Source: Hydractinia symbiolongicarpus (taxonomy: Eukaryota; Cnidaria; Hydrozoa; Anthoathecata; Hydractiniidae). From it: a stretch of DNA of 64,000 nucleotides. Location of the stretch: NCBI RefSeq assembly GCF_029227915.1, contig NC_079876.1, positions 35,199,828 to 35,263,827 on the forward strand. Reading direction: 5' to 3'. The notes beneath the pieces were generated by a model. The model saw only the letters and a list, made by a program, of their open reading frames with translations, did not search any database and had not been told where the DNA came from. Positions within the stretch are counted from its first letter, which is position 1. Each line of letters begins with the position of its first letter. Positions 11,865-22,486 of the stretch are shown piece by piece. A program made the position numbers and the translations under genes.

Positions 11865-12093
11865 CTAAAAATTGTAAAATGTCGAACCTGAGGTTTTACT
11901 TAAAAATGCGCTTAAGATGTTGTTGCCTTGTCATGAAGCTCTGACGAAGTTAGTTAATAAGCAATGCGTAAACTAGACATGTTAGAGATATGTGTGCAGC
12001 ATTTGTACTACAATATAACGCTTTATATAAGGATGCAACACAAGAACAAAATGCAAGGTATTGGTAAAACGTTATCCTAATTCATAAAAAAAT

Positions 12094-12460
12094 TTAACGC
12101 CTCCAAAATTCAATGACGCAATCACGCAGGTCCCTCAGTGCTTGGCCAACCGACCAAGCCTTAGGATGAATAACAATGGTACGGTGGTATGACGGGGTCC
12201 AATGTGTGTGCGTATAAAACGGCGAGGAACAACAAGGGGTAAAGGACGTGGTTGTTGTGGTGGCCTTTGTATTGGTGGTGGCGATTGCCTTGGTAATAAT
12301 TAAGATAGTGGTAGGCTTGGTGGTGGTGGTTTTGGTTGCAGTTGTGGTCAGGGTGGTGGTGGTGACCTTGGTAATGGTTGAAATGGTGGTAGCCTTGATA
12401 GTGTTGGTTGTGGTGTAGGTGGGAGATGGCATCGATATGTTGAATCACCACCACATGTTA
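12094..12460. repeat. ACC/GGT trinucleotide-rich tract
   Basis: The plus strand is dominated by GGT, GGTT and CTTGGT words, densest at 12240-12420. On the minus strand this leaves a long frame with Thr-rich runs (KVTTTTLTTTATKTTTTKP) ending in a non-repetitive segment PCCSSPFYTHTHW. A mucin-like coding exon is possible, but no splice sites were found. Confidence 0.6.
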
Positions 12461-12586
12461 AAGGGTCCGAAATAAAAGTGCACGAATAGGAATTTTAGGA
12501 AGCGATGGAGTGGAATGTTGTGAATCGTGGGTGGCCGTATGGGGGAATGATAGGGGAATATGGATATCGTCGTACAAATAGGGTGA

Positions 12587-12960
12587 TTATGGACGGTAAG
12601 ATGACTGATACAACGTAGACGAAGACGAAGACAGCAATGATACACCACAATAAGTTGACGGCACAATGTTAAAGAAAAAGAAGAGGAAGGCAGGGAGGAA
12701 AAGAAGGGAATGAAGATGTTTGAAGAAGTAAGAAATGTAGAGGAGGTAAACATGAGGTAAAGATGAGGAAGAAGAAGGTGATAAGGAAGATGAAGAGACC
12801 AAGAGGTTGAAGATGAGGAGGAAGAGGTAGAAGATGAGAAAGAGGATGAAGAAGTAGATAAAGGTGTTTAAAAATTAAAAAATGTAAAGAAAGATGTAAG
12901 GAAGAAGATAATGATAAAGAGAAAAAGGATGAGGGGGGGGGAGGAAGAATGGCCTGTCAG
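12587..12960. repeat. Long purine-rich (GA) strand-asymmetric tract
   Basis: Across roughly 350 bases the plus strand is almost entirely A and G (GAAGAAG, GAGGAAGA, GATGAGG words) with few pyrimidines, ending in a G8 run near 12934. Stops occur in all plus frames, so it is not a Glu-rich exon as it stands. Such tracts can form triplex structures. Confidence 0.75.
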
Positions 12961-12989
12961 AAGAATCATGCAAAGATGAGTTAAAAACA

Positions 12990-13030
12990 AAATTTAAGCG
13001 TGTCCTAGTCTGTTGCCTGCGTTAAAACTT
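12990..13030 (-). pseudogene. Decayed copy of exon B
   Basis: Minus-strand GCAATGGATCAG followed by AAGTTTTAACGCAGGC aligns with the acceptor and start of the exon at 11591 (GCAATGGAGCAG then AACCTTGACACAAGG). The translation VLTQATD-stop-DTLKF mirrors TLTQGTDQGTLTF, with a stop in place of Gln. It is probably a duplicated and dead exon. Confidence 0.6.
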
Positions 13031-13341
13031 CTGATCCATTGCCTAATTAACCTTATTTAGGTTGGGTATGAGTGACCCGGTCAAAGGTTGGAGGGATGCC
13101 CTGTACCTATAATTTCCAAACTACTTGCCTATTTTGAAAAATACTTAGCACAAATGTTAACGGACATATAATAATTCAAGTAGGCACAAAAAATTTAGTT
13201 TTGTTCATGTGAAATTTCGAAAATTTCGGTTTATTTTTAAGCCTAGAATATTGGGTTTTTAGTCTTTTGTTTTTATTACAGGTCTACCTATTGTTTTATT
13301 AAGGTGCCAAAATGAATATTTATTATTATCTTAATATCTTA

Positions 13342-14094
13342 CTAGTCGTTAAAGCCCGTGGAAAAATCCACTTAGACAGGATAACAGTAAAAATGAACCG
13401 TTATTGAAATTTTGATGACGTCAACTAGGATCTGTCAAGAGACAATATTTTTTCCTGGAAATTTGTTTACTTGTTGCCTCGAATGTGTAGAGCTTGAATA
13501 GCTGATTAAAATAATGTATAGGATCATTTGTTTTGGAGAAACACCTAAGGAGATATAAGGGTTTAAAAATTTTGCTGACGAAAGCAAAAACGTACAAATA
13601 TGCAAAGAATTATTTTAAAAAATTTGTATACCTGTTGCCTTCATCGTATAGATCTCAAAACGCTGATCAAGACAATGTATAGGATAATGTATGTTTTACA
13701 AACAGTTGCAGAGATATTGAGGTTTGAAGATTTTCTGATGACGTCATCAACCCGTCCCTTCCGAAGCGGATTTGGGGACCCAGGTTTGGGGAACTTACCC
13801 AAAATTTGTTCCTAGGTGATCCCTAGTTACCCACGCGGTGAAGAATCATTGACTTCACCACCTCATTTCCAAGTAATTTGGCCTCAAAGTTTTAAGTGCA
13901 CTGTAATGGCTTCATTAATTTAATATAGGATATTGACGTTAAAGTAGTGTGATTGACGTCGCGCCGTAACGTCCTAAAATTTAACATTTGAGACATGATT
14001 TTTTCGGCGACTTCAAAGAAAATTTTGGCGACATCAAAGGAAAATGAGGATATCCACTATGACCGTCACATACACTTCGTATTATTATATAGGA
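13342..14094 (-). mobile_element. Helitron, complete short copy
   Basis: Minus-strand start TCCTATATAATAATACG (14094 downward) and end hairpin plus ACGACTAG at 13342, followed by host T. It contains at least two internal direct repeats of about 130-150 bases with GTTGCCTTCAT...TATAG and ATGACGTCATCAACCCGT motifs, plus the shared CGCGCCGTAACGTC block. No coding capacity. Its 5' TC abuts the CTAG end of the next element with nothing between. Confidence 0.85.
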
Positions 14095-15002
14095 CTAGTC
14101 GATAAAGCCCGTGGAAAAATCCACTGAAGCGGGATAAAATTGAAAAATAAGCGTCATATAAATAAACCCATCTGCAGAAAAAATTAGAACCTTGAATTTA
14201 CGTTGCCTTTATTGTGTAGACCTTAAAGCGCTGATTAAGAAATGTATGTAATCACGTGCTTTTGATGAATGGTTAATGGTTAATGAGATTTACGGGTTTA
14301 AAAATTTTGCAGACATCAGCAAAGTCCCTAATAAAGCACAGAAAATTATTTTTTTAAAGTTTGTATACCCGTTGATAGTGTCCGTGGAAAAATCCACTTA
14401 GGCAATAGGACATTGAAAAAGTTGATTTGCTGACGTCAGCATTGCAAATCCAAAAACAATTGGCGAAATTTAGTTTATTCATTGCCTGTAACGTGTAGAG
14501 GTTGAAACGCTGATCAAAATAATATATAGTATCATATCTTTTCTACGAACAACAAATAAAACGCAAAAAAAAATTTCAGAAATTTATATCCCTGTCACCT
14601 TCATGGTATAGACCTTGAAACGATGATCAAGAAAATGTATAGGATCATGTACTTTTGACAAACGGTAGCAGAGATATTGTGGTTTAAAGGTATTTTGATG
14701 ACGTCATCAACCCGTTCATTTCGAAACGGATTGGGGAACCACGTTTTGGACAATTGCCCAAATTGGTCCTAGGTGCTCCCTAGTTACCTACGCGGTGAAA
14801 AATCATTGACGTCACCACCTCGTTTCCAAGTTATTTGGCCTCTAAGTTTAAGGTGCACTGTAATGGCTTCATTAATTTAATATAGGACATTGACGTTAAA
14901 GTAGTGTTATTGACGTCGCGCCGTAACGTCAGAAAATTTAACATATTAGACATACGTTTTTCGGCGACATCAAAGGAAAATGACGATATCCACTTTGCCT
15001 GT
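14095..15002 (-). mobile_element. Helitron, composite 5'-truncated copy
   Basis: Its 3' end (hairpin and CGACTAG at 14095) is intact and directly joined to the TC start of the element at 14094. The first 280 bases match the copy at 1474. Near 14376 a second subterminal hairpin (GTGGAAAAATCCAC) appears without the CTAG, followed by a block matching the tail of 13342-14094 up to about 15002, where similarity stops before a TC terminus. It is thus two truncated copies fused or one rearranged copy. Confidence 0.7.
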
Positions 15003-15141
15003 TACAAACCTAACACATTTGTGATTCAATGTTATTTAGGTCAACACTTATGCAATAGGGTGCCTATTGTGCGAGAAGTGTTAATTAAGCCGAAAAAAGG
15101 GTGTCAAACAGATAAAAATTACAAATTATCGTGAAAAACCT

Positions 15142-15780
15142 TTATAAACAAAAAAATATATAAAATAATGTTAGATCAAGCACACTTGTTACAAATGTAA
15201 GATGGATGTTTCTTACAAGCTTTTCTTTTGCAGGATTTGCATTCCATTTTAACTTTAGCAAAAGTGTTATTCGTCCTTTTATATCCTTTTGACCTCTGAT
15301 GTTGGCAATGCAAACATGACAACGACTGCGGTGGCTGGGCGTTTGTTCGGCAGGATCTTCTTGTCCACCACAGAACTTTGTAAGCCAATTGGATTGTTGA
15401 GTCGATTTTTCATGTGATCTGACATCAAAGATTTGCCCAGTATTCATATATATTCAAATGAACTGATAGATGAACCAGTGACTTCTTTGAAAAGTATTAG
15501 CGAATTTGTTCGAGCAGTGTCTAACAGGTAGGCAAAAGAATTCATTGTCCATATCTTACTTTTAAACTGTCTTTGTACTTTCCTATTGTCATATCAACAA
15601 CGTCAACTCCACCTTTTGTTTTATCATAGAAGCAAATGCTGCTAGGCTTCATTCGTTCATCCTTGCTTGTAAAAACTTCGTCATGCGTTGTGGAAAACAG
15701 CAAGATATTGAGTTTTCCTGATATTCTCTTTACTACAAAGGAAGTAAGCAATATGTTACTGCGACCTGCGATGTCTTCTC
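15142..15780 (-). pseudogene. piggyBac-type transposase, C-terminal relic
   Basis: On the minus strand, in shifting frames: KPSSICFYDKTKGGVDVVDM, the piggyBac block containing a conserved catalytic-region Asp; then WTMNSFAYLLDTARTNSLIL; then a Cys-rich tail with RCHVC, CKSCKRKACKKHPSYICNKC, the C-terminal zinc finger of this superfamily. At least two frameshifts and a stop are present, and the N-terminal part is absent. No TTAA-flanked terminal repeats could be paired. Confidence 0.75.
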
Positions 15781-17277
15781 TACCACTCTACGGTTAGCGC
15801 GTAATGTACCAACTACGATAATGTGTTTCTCAAAACAGTAATCAGCAATCAATATACTTAATAATTAAGAAAACGATCCATTGAAGTATTTCGACCAGAC
15901 AAATAATGAATCTTTGTTTCTGCACTGCTGACGCCATCAAAACTCTCCACAACCACGTATATTTTATTCCTTGTTCTCCTGCCTGTTAGTTATAAAATTA
16001 ACATACGACAATATTTAATAACGTGTCATCGCACTCTTCATGAATCGCTACAGTTTTTTTATGTGTAATCACATATCTATTTTTATGTTTATAATATCTC
16101 GAAAATACACTTGAAGTTGTGCATGATGCAATGAAATAATGAAGATTGCGTTTTAATGTATTAGAAATTTTGTATTTCGTTAAGTTGAATGTGGTGAAAA
16201 TACTTAAAGTGCTAATATGAAATTTCTCTTTTAATATTAAATCTTTTAAATCATGTTATTAGCTCGTAATTTTATAGCATGAATTTTAATTATCAATTTT
16301 TCACTCTGCATAAACGTAAAATTGTTTCTGGTATAAACTACTCAACCAAAATCAATCGTAAATTAGTCTGCTTCATGTAATCACAACTGCAAACGAAACT
16401 TTTCTAAAGTAGTATTGTCTTCAGATTTTATCGGTATGACTCGGATTATTTAAGTTGCATAAGAATAGATTTTCGAGAAAAAAAATTTCTTTGTATTAAA
16501 GAGTTCGTGTTGTTCTTTTTCTTGACCTTGGACAAAAATAATGTATAATATATTTTCTAAGGTAAATTGATTTTGATTTTATGAACTTTAAACTTGGAAA
16601 TTTTACATAATTGATTGGTGTATGCTAATCTGTTCTTTCTTTGTGAGTTCTCTGAACAAAAAAAATATAATTTCTTGAGGACATTGATAGCTTAAAGGAT
16701 TTTTATAACCACGTTTTATATTTTCACAAATTGTCTTTTTGACTTATTACTTTCATTACTATTATTTATTACTTTCTTTTCAAAAAGAATATTCACCCAA
16801 GTTAACATATATTTATACTGGAAGTCATTCGAACGATTTTAATGGCTTTGGTATCAAACAGAAATGCTCTGGAGATTTGATAGTTATATTAAAATTTCCC
16901 TGTACATACTTACTGAAGGAAGATCCCTACGTTTAACTTTATTTCATAAAACTTTAAAAAGTTTTATATTGTAAAACTCACCATTGTGATAACTTGTTAT
17001 ATAGCTAATATGGCGACATGGACAAAAGTCAGACTAAGAATTAAGTTCTATTGCAATCTGTTGTTTTTACAGCGTAATAAAATTGCGCGCGTAATGATGT
17101 ATCTGGTTTTTATATGCTGGCTTTGTACCGACTTAGAATAAAAAAAACATTCTGCCAAAATCAGTGTAGAAATGTTGTCAGCAGCAGCAATATCATCCGC
17201 AAAATAAATTCAATATTTCATAGATATCAGAATTATTAGAAGTACATAGCTACTTCTCGCACTAAAAATCAACTTGG
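15781..17277. other. AT-rich DNA, mostly featureless
   Basis: No exon supported. A segment at about 15965-16010 (GTTCTCCTGCCTGTTAGTT) recurs at 22760-22790. The block 16985-17155 is listed separately as a dispersed repeat. Confidence 0.5.
16985..17155. repeat. Dispersed repeat, pair with 30302-30478
   Basis: Near-identical words are shared with 30302-30478: GACTAAGAA, TCTGTTGTTTTTA, ATTGCGCGCGTAATGATGTA, TTTTTATATGCTGGCTT and CCGACTTAGAATAAAAAAAA. At the second site it directly follows a small Helitron. No coding capacity is seen. Confidence 0.8.
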
Positions 17278-18070
17278 TTGTTATTGAAAGTTGTTAACCG
17301 ACTGGATTTTTCAAGCGAGCAATACGAGTTTTTAGGCATTCTGATTGGCTTAGCGCTCTCAATGACGGGCCGATATTATGCGGTATTGCCCGTCGTCAAG
17401 AAAAATGGTAGCTTAAAATGTAAACAATCACGAAAATATATATTTAAGAAGCATTGGAAATGATTATATATCTAACTCCTACAATACATTTATCGATAAA
17501 AACATATTCATAGCATTAAAACAAAACAATGTCATGTTTAACAGTTAAAATAACCAGATTCACCAATATTTCGTCTGGATGCTTCTTCAACATGGCTAGT
17601 TAACTAGCTACATTGTCCATAAAAAAAACGATGATCTGATATTCAGTTTTATCAAAAATACTAAATACAGGGCGACGGAATCATAAAAAATACATCTCCT
17701 CTCATTTGCAGATTCGTTCCTTCAGCTTTGTGGTTACCGAGTCAATATAAAACTCGTTGAAGCCCATGTTATTCTTGGCTAGTTAGCTAGTTAAAAAAAT
17801 TACTTCAATATTCGTTGTAACTATATTTTAGCTGCGCATTTAACACATTATTCTGTACGTGTCGAACATCGTTAAGCTTTCCTTACAAAGTTTTATTCTA
17901 TAGGGATATTCGAATTCTAAATAGAATGTTTGTTTTTAGACACGACTGTTTCGAATTTTGACCTCGAGTGTTAACAAAAGTAATGTAACAAAAATAGTGA
18001 ATTATATTATTATAAGAACACTAAACTAAAATTCTTATTTTGTATTTTTATCTAACTTAGACGGTTAACA
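17278..18070. other. No gene; palindromic patch at 17364-17394
   Basis: A GACGGGC...GCCCGTC inverted repeat (17364-17394) lies in a short GC-richer segment containing TGATTGGCTTAGCGCTCTC. It looks like the end of a small dispersed inverted-repeat element, but a partner end was not found. The remaining bases show nothing. Confidence 0.35.
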
Positions 18071-18186
18071 AATACAATAATAACCGATTATCCAGTACTG
18101 TACCGAAAATACCGCCCTCAGTCATTGCACCGACCTCGCAAGCTCGGTCGGCACTTAGACCTCGGGCGAAATTTTTGCAGTATAGC
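18071..18186. mobile_element. Left part of a hairpin (MITE-like) element hit by Ginger
   Basis: The 23 bases at 18071-18093 are the inverted complement (21 of 23) of 22513-22535 on the other side of the Ginger insertion. Without the insertion this would be a small fold-back element of roughly 140 bases with a GC-rich interior (GACCTCGCAAGCTCGGTCGG). This explains the GC-rich CCGG target. Confidence 0.6.
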
Positions 18187-18190
18187 CCGG
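18187..18190. other. Target site duplication CCGG, left copy
   Basis: CCGG immediately precedes the TGT terminus of the Ginger element and is repeated at 22510-22513 after the ACA terminus. A four-base duplication is expected for Ginger insertions. Confidence 0.85.
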
Positions 18191-18213
18191 TGTCGCGGAA
18201 AATAAGTACTCCC
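18191..18213 (+). repeat. Ginger terminal inverted repeat, left
   Basis: Begins TGTCGCGGAAAATAAG and continues into AGTACTCCC. It pairs with 22487-22509, differing only at positions 4 and 7. Further AGTACTCC copies follow to about 18360. Confidence 0.9.
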
Positions 18214-18740
18214 CTAAAAAAGTACTCCCCAGTATCTATTTCCGGGAAAAAGGTACTCCCAAGTATATATTTTCCAGGAAATTGATACTCCTGGGAGTAC
18301 TCTTATCCTAGGAAATAAAGACTCCTTCGGGAAATAAGTACTTCCGGGAGTATAAATTTCCTAGGAAATAAGCACGCTTAAGACATGAAATAGAAATTGA
18401 GGGAATTAATTTTCGCTTATTTGCGGGTTTTCTTTGCCAAGATTTGAACCAGCGAAGTATATTATTTCGAAAAGTTCTTGAAAATTCTTCACAAACCCCT
18501 AGGAAAATAAAAGAAACTCGTCCCCAATAGGTCAAAACCAGGAAAATTAGCTCACGCAAAATGCAATTTTTCTGATTTTATTTTTTGACCGCGAAAATGG
18601 ATTCCCCCTCTTAAGTCAGACTTTTAGACCCCCCTCCCCTATGAAGGCTGCCGTCATATGTGAACGATCCCTAAGTACGAGGGTAAACTGAGCCTTGAAG
18701 TATAGTTTTGACAATAATTATAAATTGTTATGAAAGCTAT

Positions 18741-18985
18741 CACGTGATGTAAAAATATTTTGAAATTTTTTTGATGACGTCGCGATTTGGGGAATTTTTG
18801 GTACTGGGAGAACAATTCGCGATAACTTTGGATCGGATGAAGCAATTCGCATGAAATTTTGCACAAAGGATCCTTGTTATGAACACGTGATGTAAAAAAA
18901 AATCGAAATTTTTTTGATGACGTCACGATTTGGTGAAGTTTTGGTACTGGGAGAACAATTTGCGATAACTTTTGATCGAATATAA
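18741..18985. repeat. Direct repeat of about 145 bp inside Ginger
   Basis: Two copies share CACGTGATGTAAAAA, TTTTTTTGATGACGTC, GGTACTGGGAGAACAATT and GCGATAACTTTGGATCG-like words. They lie downstream of the protease gene, in the non-coding left arm of the transposon. Confidence 0.8.
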
Positions 18986-19759
18986 GCCGTCATTATTAAT
19001 TTCTAGCGAAATTTTCGACTTTTCAGTCGTCTTGTTTTTTTTTTGCCATAAACTTGTTTGTGACGAAAGTATTTAATTGATGGCAAAATCATTATGGGAA
19101 ATGAAAGAATGAAAAAAGAGAAAAATGTTTTCTGTGAAGAATGAATAGTGTTATCCGACATCACAAAAACTCAACATAATAAAGATAAAGAATAAAAGAA
19201 AAACGAAATAAAAACTACTTTAATGCATAATAATTGTTAAAATTTCGCAGTGTAAAAATCAAACAAGTTGCGAAAAAAATCAAAACTAAAGTCAGATAAA
19301 AAAGGGAAATTTACAATCAAATCTTACTCTTTTTCAATTGTTGCTCTTTACCTCAAAAAGGGGTGTTTTTCGGTATCTAAAAGCGTAAGTAAATTTTGGC
19401 ATTTTAGCCTTCATTTCAATCAAAAATGGTAAGTTAAGGTAAGTAAAAAACATATAAAATAATACAACAAATCTAGCGAATGAAACGTACCGTAATTTAT
19501 ATATGATTAGCCTTATCGTTTAAAATAGAAAAACGAAATAGAAATTATTTTTTGTTTTGTTAATCAATTCGAAAATGTGTAGTTCCTGTTCTCAAAGACT
19601 TGCAATAAACCAAAACCAAATAAAAGTCTCTCTAGCTATAAAACTATAAAACTATAAAACTATAAAAGGTAATGAAGAAAAGAAAAAATTCAATCAAGAA
19701 AAATAATCAACAAATATAAAAAATTATCAAAGATAAAACTAATGTCATTCAAAAGTAAA

Positions 19760-20632
19760 TCAAATTTCGGACACCTTAGGGAAGGGTCTCAGTTTTTGTT
19801 CTTCCAGACATGATATCAAATGTGCTCGCATTCTATCAACAACAAATACAGCGTCAGAGGGTGACTTTCCGTCCAGAAGTTCAGCTGCAAACGCTATCGC
19901 GAAAAGGCCACAATTATAGGCATCAGGTTGCTTTTGTACTTCAACGAAAGAAATAATCTCTTTTCCAGTGAAGAAATTTTTGTATAAGGATTTGATTGAT
20001 TTTTTCGAGGAGCGCGTTAGAAATTGATTCAAGCTGTCGCAAACTTGAACGCGACCATTAGAGCAAAAGCTGAGGATCCAGTGATTGCGACCATCATGAA
20101 GTAGTTGGATGTGCTCTTGGTTAACGGCTTCATATGGCTCAACATCTTTCTTTTGGGAATTCAGGACTGTCTGGAACGTCAGAGGGGTTCCGAGTTCTTG
20201 ACAAATCAGCTTTTGAGCCGCATCCATTAGGTTGTCGTTCAACCAACTATCTTTAGAGATCAAGATATCCTTATCTTTTTGTTTCAAGATATAGAGACGG
20301 TTACGAAGCCACTCGTTTGATTCGGTTTCGGATAACTGGCTTGTTTTGAGAAACGATTTTCTCCAAAAGACACGATCAATTAGAAACCAGCTGTGCTTTT
20401 GCTTCTCAAGAATCAACCAAGCCGATTTCCAATTTTTGTGTGAGATTGCTTTACAGACATCATCGATCGTGCCACTTCCTGAACCAAAATGTCGAGAAAG
20501 TTTGATTACACTCACTTTCACTTTGTTTCCATAGAATGGTAGCTTTTCCAGAAAATCACTGTAAAAATCCAGGTAGACGGATGGCAAGAGGCTACTTCTT
20601 CTTGGTTGGATGATTGTTCGAAACTGGAACAA
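19760..20632 (-). pseudogene. Ginger-encoded Ulp1/SENP-type cysteine protease domain
   Basis: The C-terminal part of the Ginger polyprotein, open for 290 codons. It contains ISKDSWLNDNLMDAAQKLI (substrate-side motif of Ulp1 proteases), NHWILSFCSNGRVQVCDS with the catalytic His and Asp, and QPDAYNCGLFAIAFAAELLD with the oxyanion Gln and catalytic Cys, so the His-Asp-Cys set is intact. Ulp1 enzymes cleave SUMO or related modifiers from proteins. There is no ATG start: the frame is cut from the upstream F-box/integrase frame by a one-base shift near 20620. The protease itself is much better preserved than the integrase. It may be translated only as part of a fusion. Confidence 0.85.
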
Positions 20633-20718
20633 GTATTTGCAATGGATTTGAAAGCACCAAAATCATGTTTAATTGAATATTATAAAATCAAGACGACGAT
20701 CTCAGTGGGAAGAAGATC
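20619..20718 (-). pseudogene. F-box-like segment linking integrase to Ulp1
   Basis: In the integrase frame the sequence reads DLLPTEIVVLIL, a TAA stop (20682-20680), then YSIKHDFGAFKSIANTCSSF, and continues in the Ulp1 frame as RTIIQP. This fits the F-box pattern (LP-x-EI...IL-x-Y...L...A..C..F/W). F-boxes bind Skp1 in SCF ubiquitin ligases. If real, the intact polyprotein carried both a ubiquitin-ligase adaptor and a SUMO-type protease. The stop falls at the variable residue just before the Tyr, and one base is missing at the junction. Confidence 0.6.
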
Positions 20719-22260
20719 AAAATAATTTTTCTGTTTTTTACGTGAACTGAGATTGGTGTGGGTTGTTTCAGCTTCTGGTTCACCTCCGAACGATTTACCT
20801 TCGTCTCCAGACTCTTGCGGTCCACCTTCGTGCGGTTCACCCTCGTCTCCAGACTCTTGCGGTTCACCTTCGTCTCCAGACTCTTGCGGTTCACCTTCGT
20901 CTCCAGACTCTTGCGGTCCACCTTCGTGCGGTTCACCCTCGTCTCCAGACTCTTGCGGTTCACCTTCGTCTCCAGACTCTTGCGGTTTACTGGTATCTTC
21001 AAACTCTTGCGGTTCACTTGCATAAAAAGGTTTTACCAGGGAAACATTATACTTTTTTTTCAATGTAACCCCTTTTGCATTACTGAGTTCACATAAGCCT
21101 CTTTTTGATATCGATGTTAGATATCGATCTTGTCGTTTCAGATCTTGAAGGAGTACTTGTGAGACAATGGGTATGGTTGATTCAGGCTGACTGTGGCGTC
21201 TATTGTAATCTCTTTGTTGCTTCTTCTGGGCCTTTTCGATGTTTTCCCCTGCAATACAGTGTGATACTTCTCGTAGCTTCAAGCTCGAATTTAGGATATC
21301 TTTGAATGACTCAAAGTCGAAAGGATCATCACATTTGCCAAGTTCTGCAGGTTCCTTGATCAAGTCGTACTTTACGTCAATGGGTAAAGTAGGGTTTCGA
21401 TTATACAGTAAAAAGAAAGGCGAAAATTTTGTCGAAAAGTGAATACTTGCGCGGTGTGCAAAAAGAACACCATCGATAACATCTACCCATTTTGCTGGAT
21501 TTTCTTCCAAGACTTTAATTAACGTATCTTTAATAGTCCGATTCTGCCGTTCGCACAATCCATTGGCCTGAGGGTGGTAAGCTGAGGTGTCACTGTCAGT
21601 TTAAGCAAGGCATCAGATACTTGGTTCACAAATTCTCTCCCTTGGTCGTTAATTTGTGTCTTAAAACAGCCATGACGACAGATCATTTCGTACAAAAATC
21701 TTGCTACAGTTGGGGCAGTTTTGTCTTGAACAGGGTTGGCTTCTGACCATTTTGAAAAATAGTCAATCAATACAATCAAGTGTTTGTAGCCATTCATTTC
21801 GGGTATATTGCATATATCCACCCCAACTTGTTGCATAACATTTGAATCGACATGGATACTTTGAAGTTCAGGTGAGATCTTCTTGACTATTTTCCATTGT
21901 TTTTGGCATTTTTGACAATTTCGAATATAGTTTTTAACATCATCGACCATACCATGCCAATAAAATCTCTCGGATACTTTTTGGTAGGTCGAGTCGCGTC
22001 CTCTATGACCACTCATTGCCACTGACTCGACAGTTTCATTGATGCCCTCGTGTATGTCGTGAATGATGGCATTCTTTCTTTGATTTTCAAAAATAACTCT
22101 TCTGGTCCCTTTAAACGTCAGATGACCATCAACAATTGAAAAGTTTTTACTCGATTTCCTAAAGTTACTTTTGTCTCCTTTTTTTTATATGAGCAGGGTA
22201 CTGCCCATTTCTAATATAATTCTCAATATCTTGCAATTTCACATGCTTATTCGTCGACAT
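20683..22260 (-). pseudogene. Ginger integrase-like transposase (broken)
   Basis: It starts at ATG 22260-22258 (MSTNKHVKLQDIENYIRNG). A T8 run on the plus strand (22179-22186) carries a frameshift, after which FSIVDGHLTFKGTRRVIF leads into the zinc-binding H-x3-4-H...C-x2-C module (HRGRDSTYQK...CQKCQ). The integrase core follows with GVDICNIPEMNGYKHLIVLI (first Asp) and INDQGREFVNQ (second Asp). A one-base insertion near 21590 shifts the frame before AYHPQANGLCERQNRTIK, which holds the catalytic Glu. A GPY-like region (KKKYNVSLVKPFY) and nine-residue acidic repeats follow. The family (GIN1/KRBA2 relatives) performs cut-and-paste transposition. Confidence 0.88.
20799..21015 (-). repeat. 27-bp coding minisatellite (EPQESGDEG)
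   Basis: On the minus strand, tandem 27-base units encode EPQESGDEG, with two units shortened to EPHEGG. There are about seven units in two higher-order blocks. All units stay in frame, inserting an acidic low-complexity linker between the GPY-like region and the F-box-like segment. Other frames of the same DNA are also open, a by-product of the repeat. Confidence 0.9.
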
Positions 22261-22486
22261 GTTGATTAAAATTAAGAAGCTTGAATAACATAAACATTCG
22301 AATTTTTTCATACACATGCAATGGAGAGTCTTCTTCTGGGAGTGCTTTTTTCCTAGGAAAAAAGTACTCCGTAGCTTTAATCGGGGGAGTACTTATTTCC
22401 TAGAGGGAGTACTTTTTTCCCAGGATAAAAGTACTCCGGGAGTATTTATTTCCGGGAAATAAGTACTCCGGGAGTACTTTTTTTCA

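Noticed and set aside
12094-12802. Thr/His-rich and Ser-rich proteins on the minus strand
   Set aside because: Low-complexity translation of triplet and purine tracts, several overlapping frames open at once, no splice sites.
20753-21096. Ser/Cys/Pro-rich proteins on the plus strand of the Ginger
   Set aside because: They are the antisense of the EPQESGDEG coding repeat; all frames of a 27-base repeat tend to stay open.
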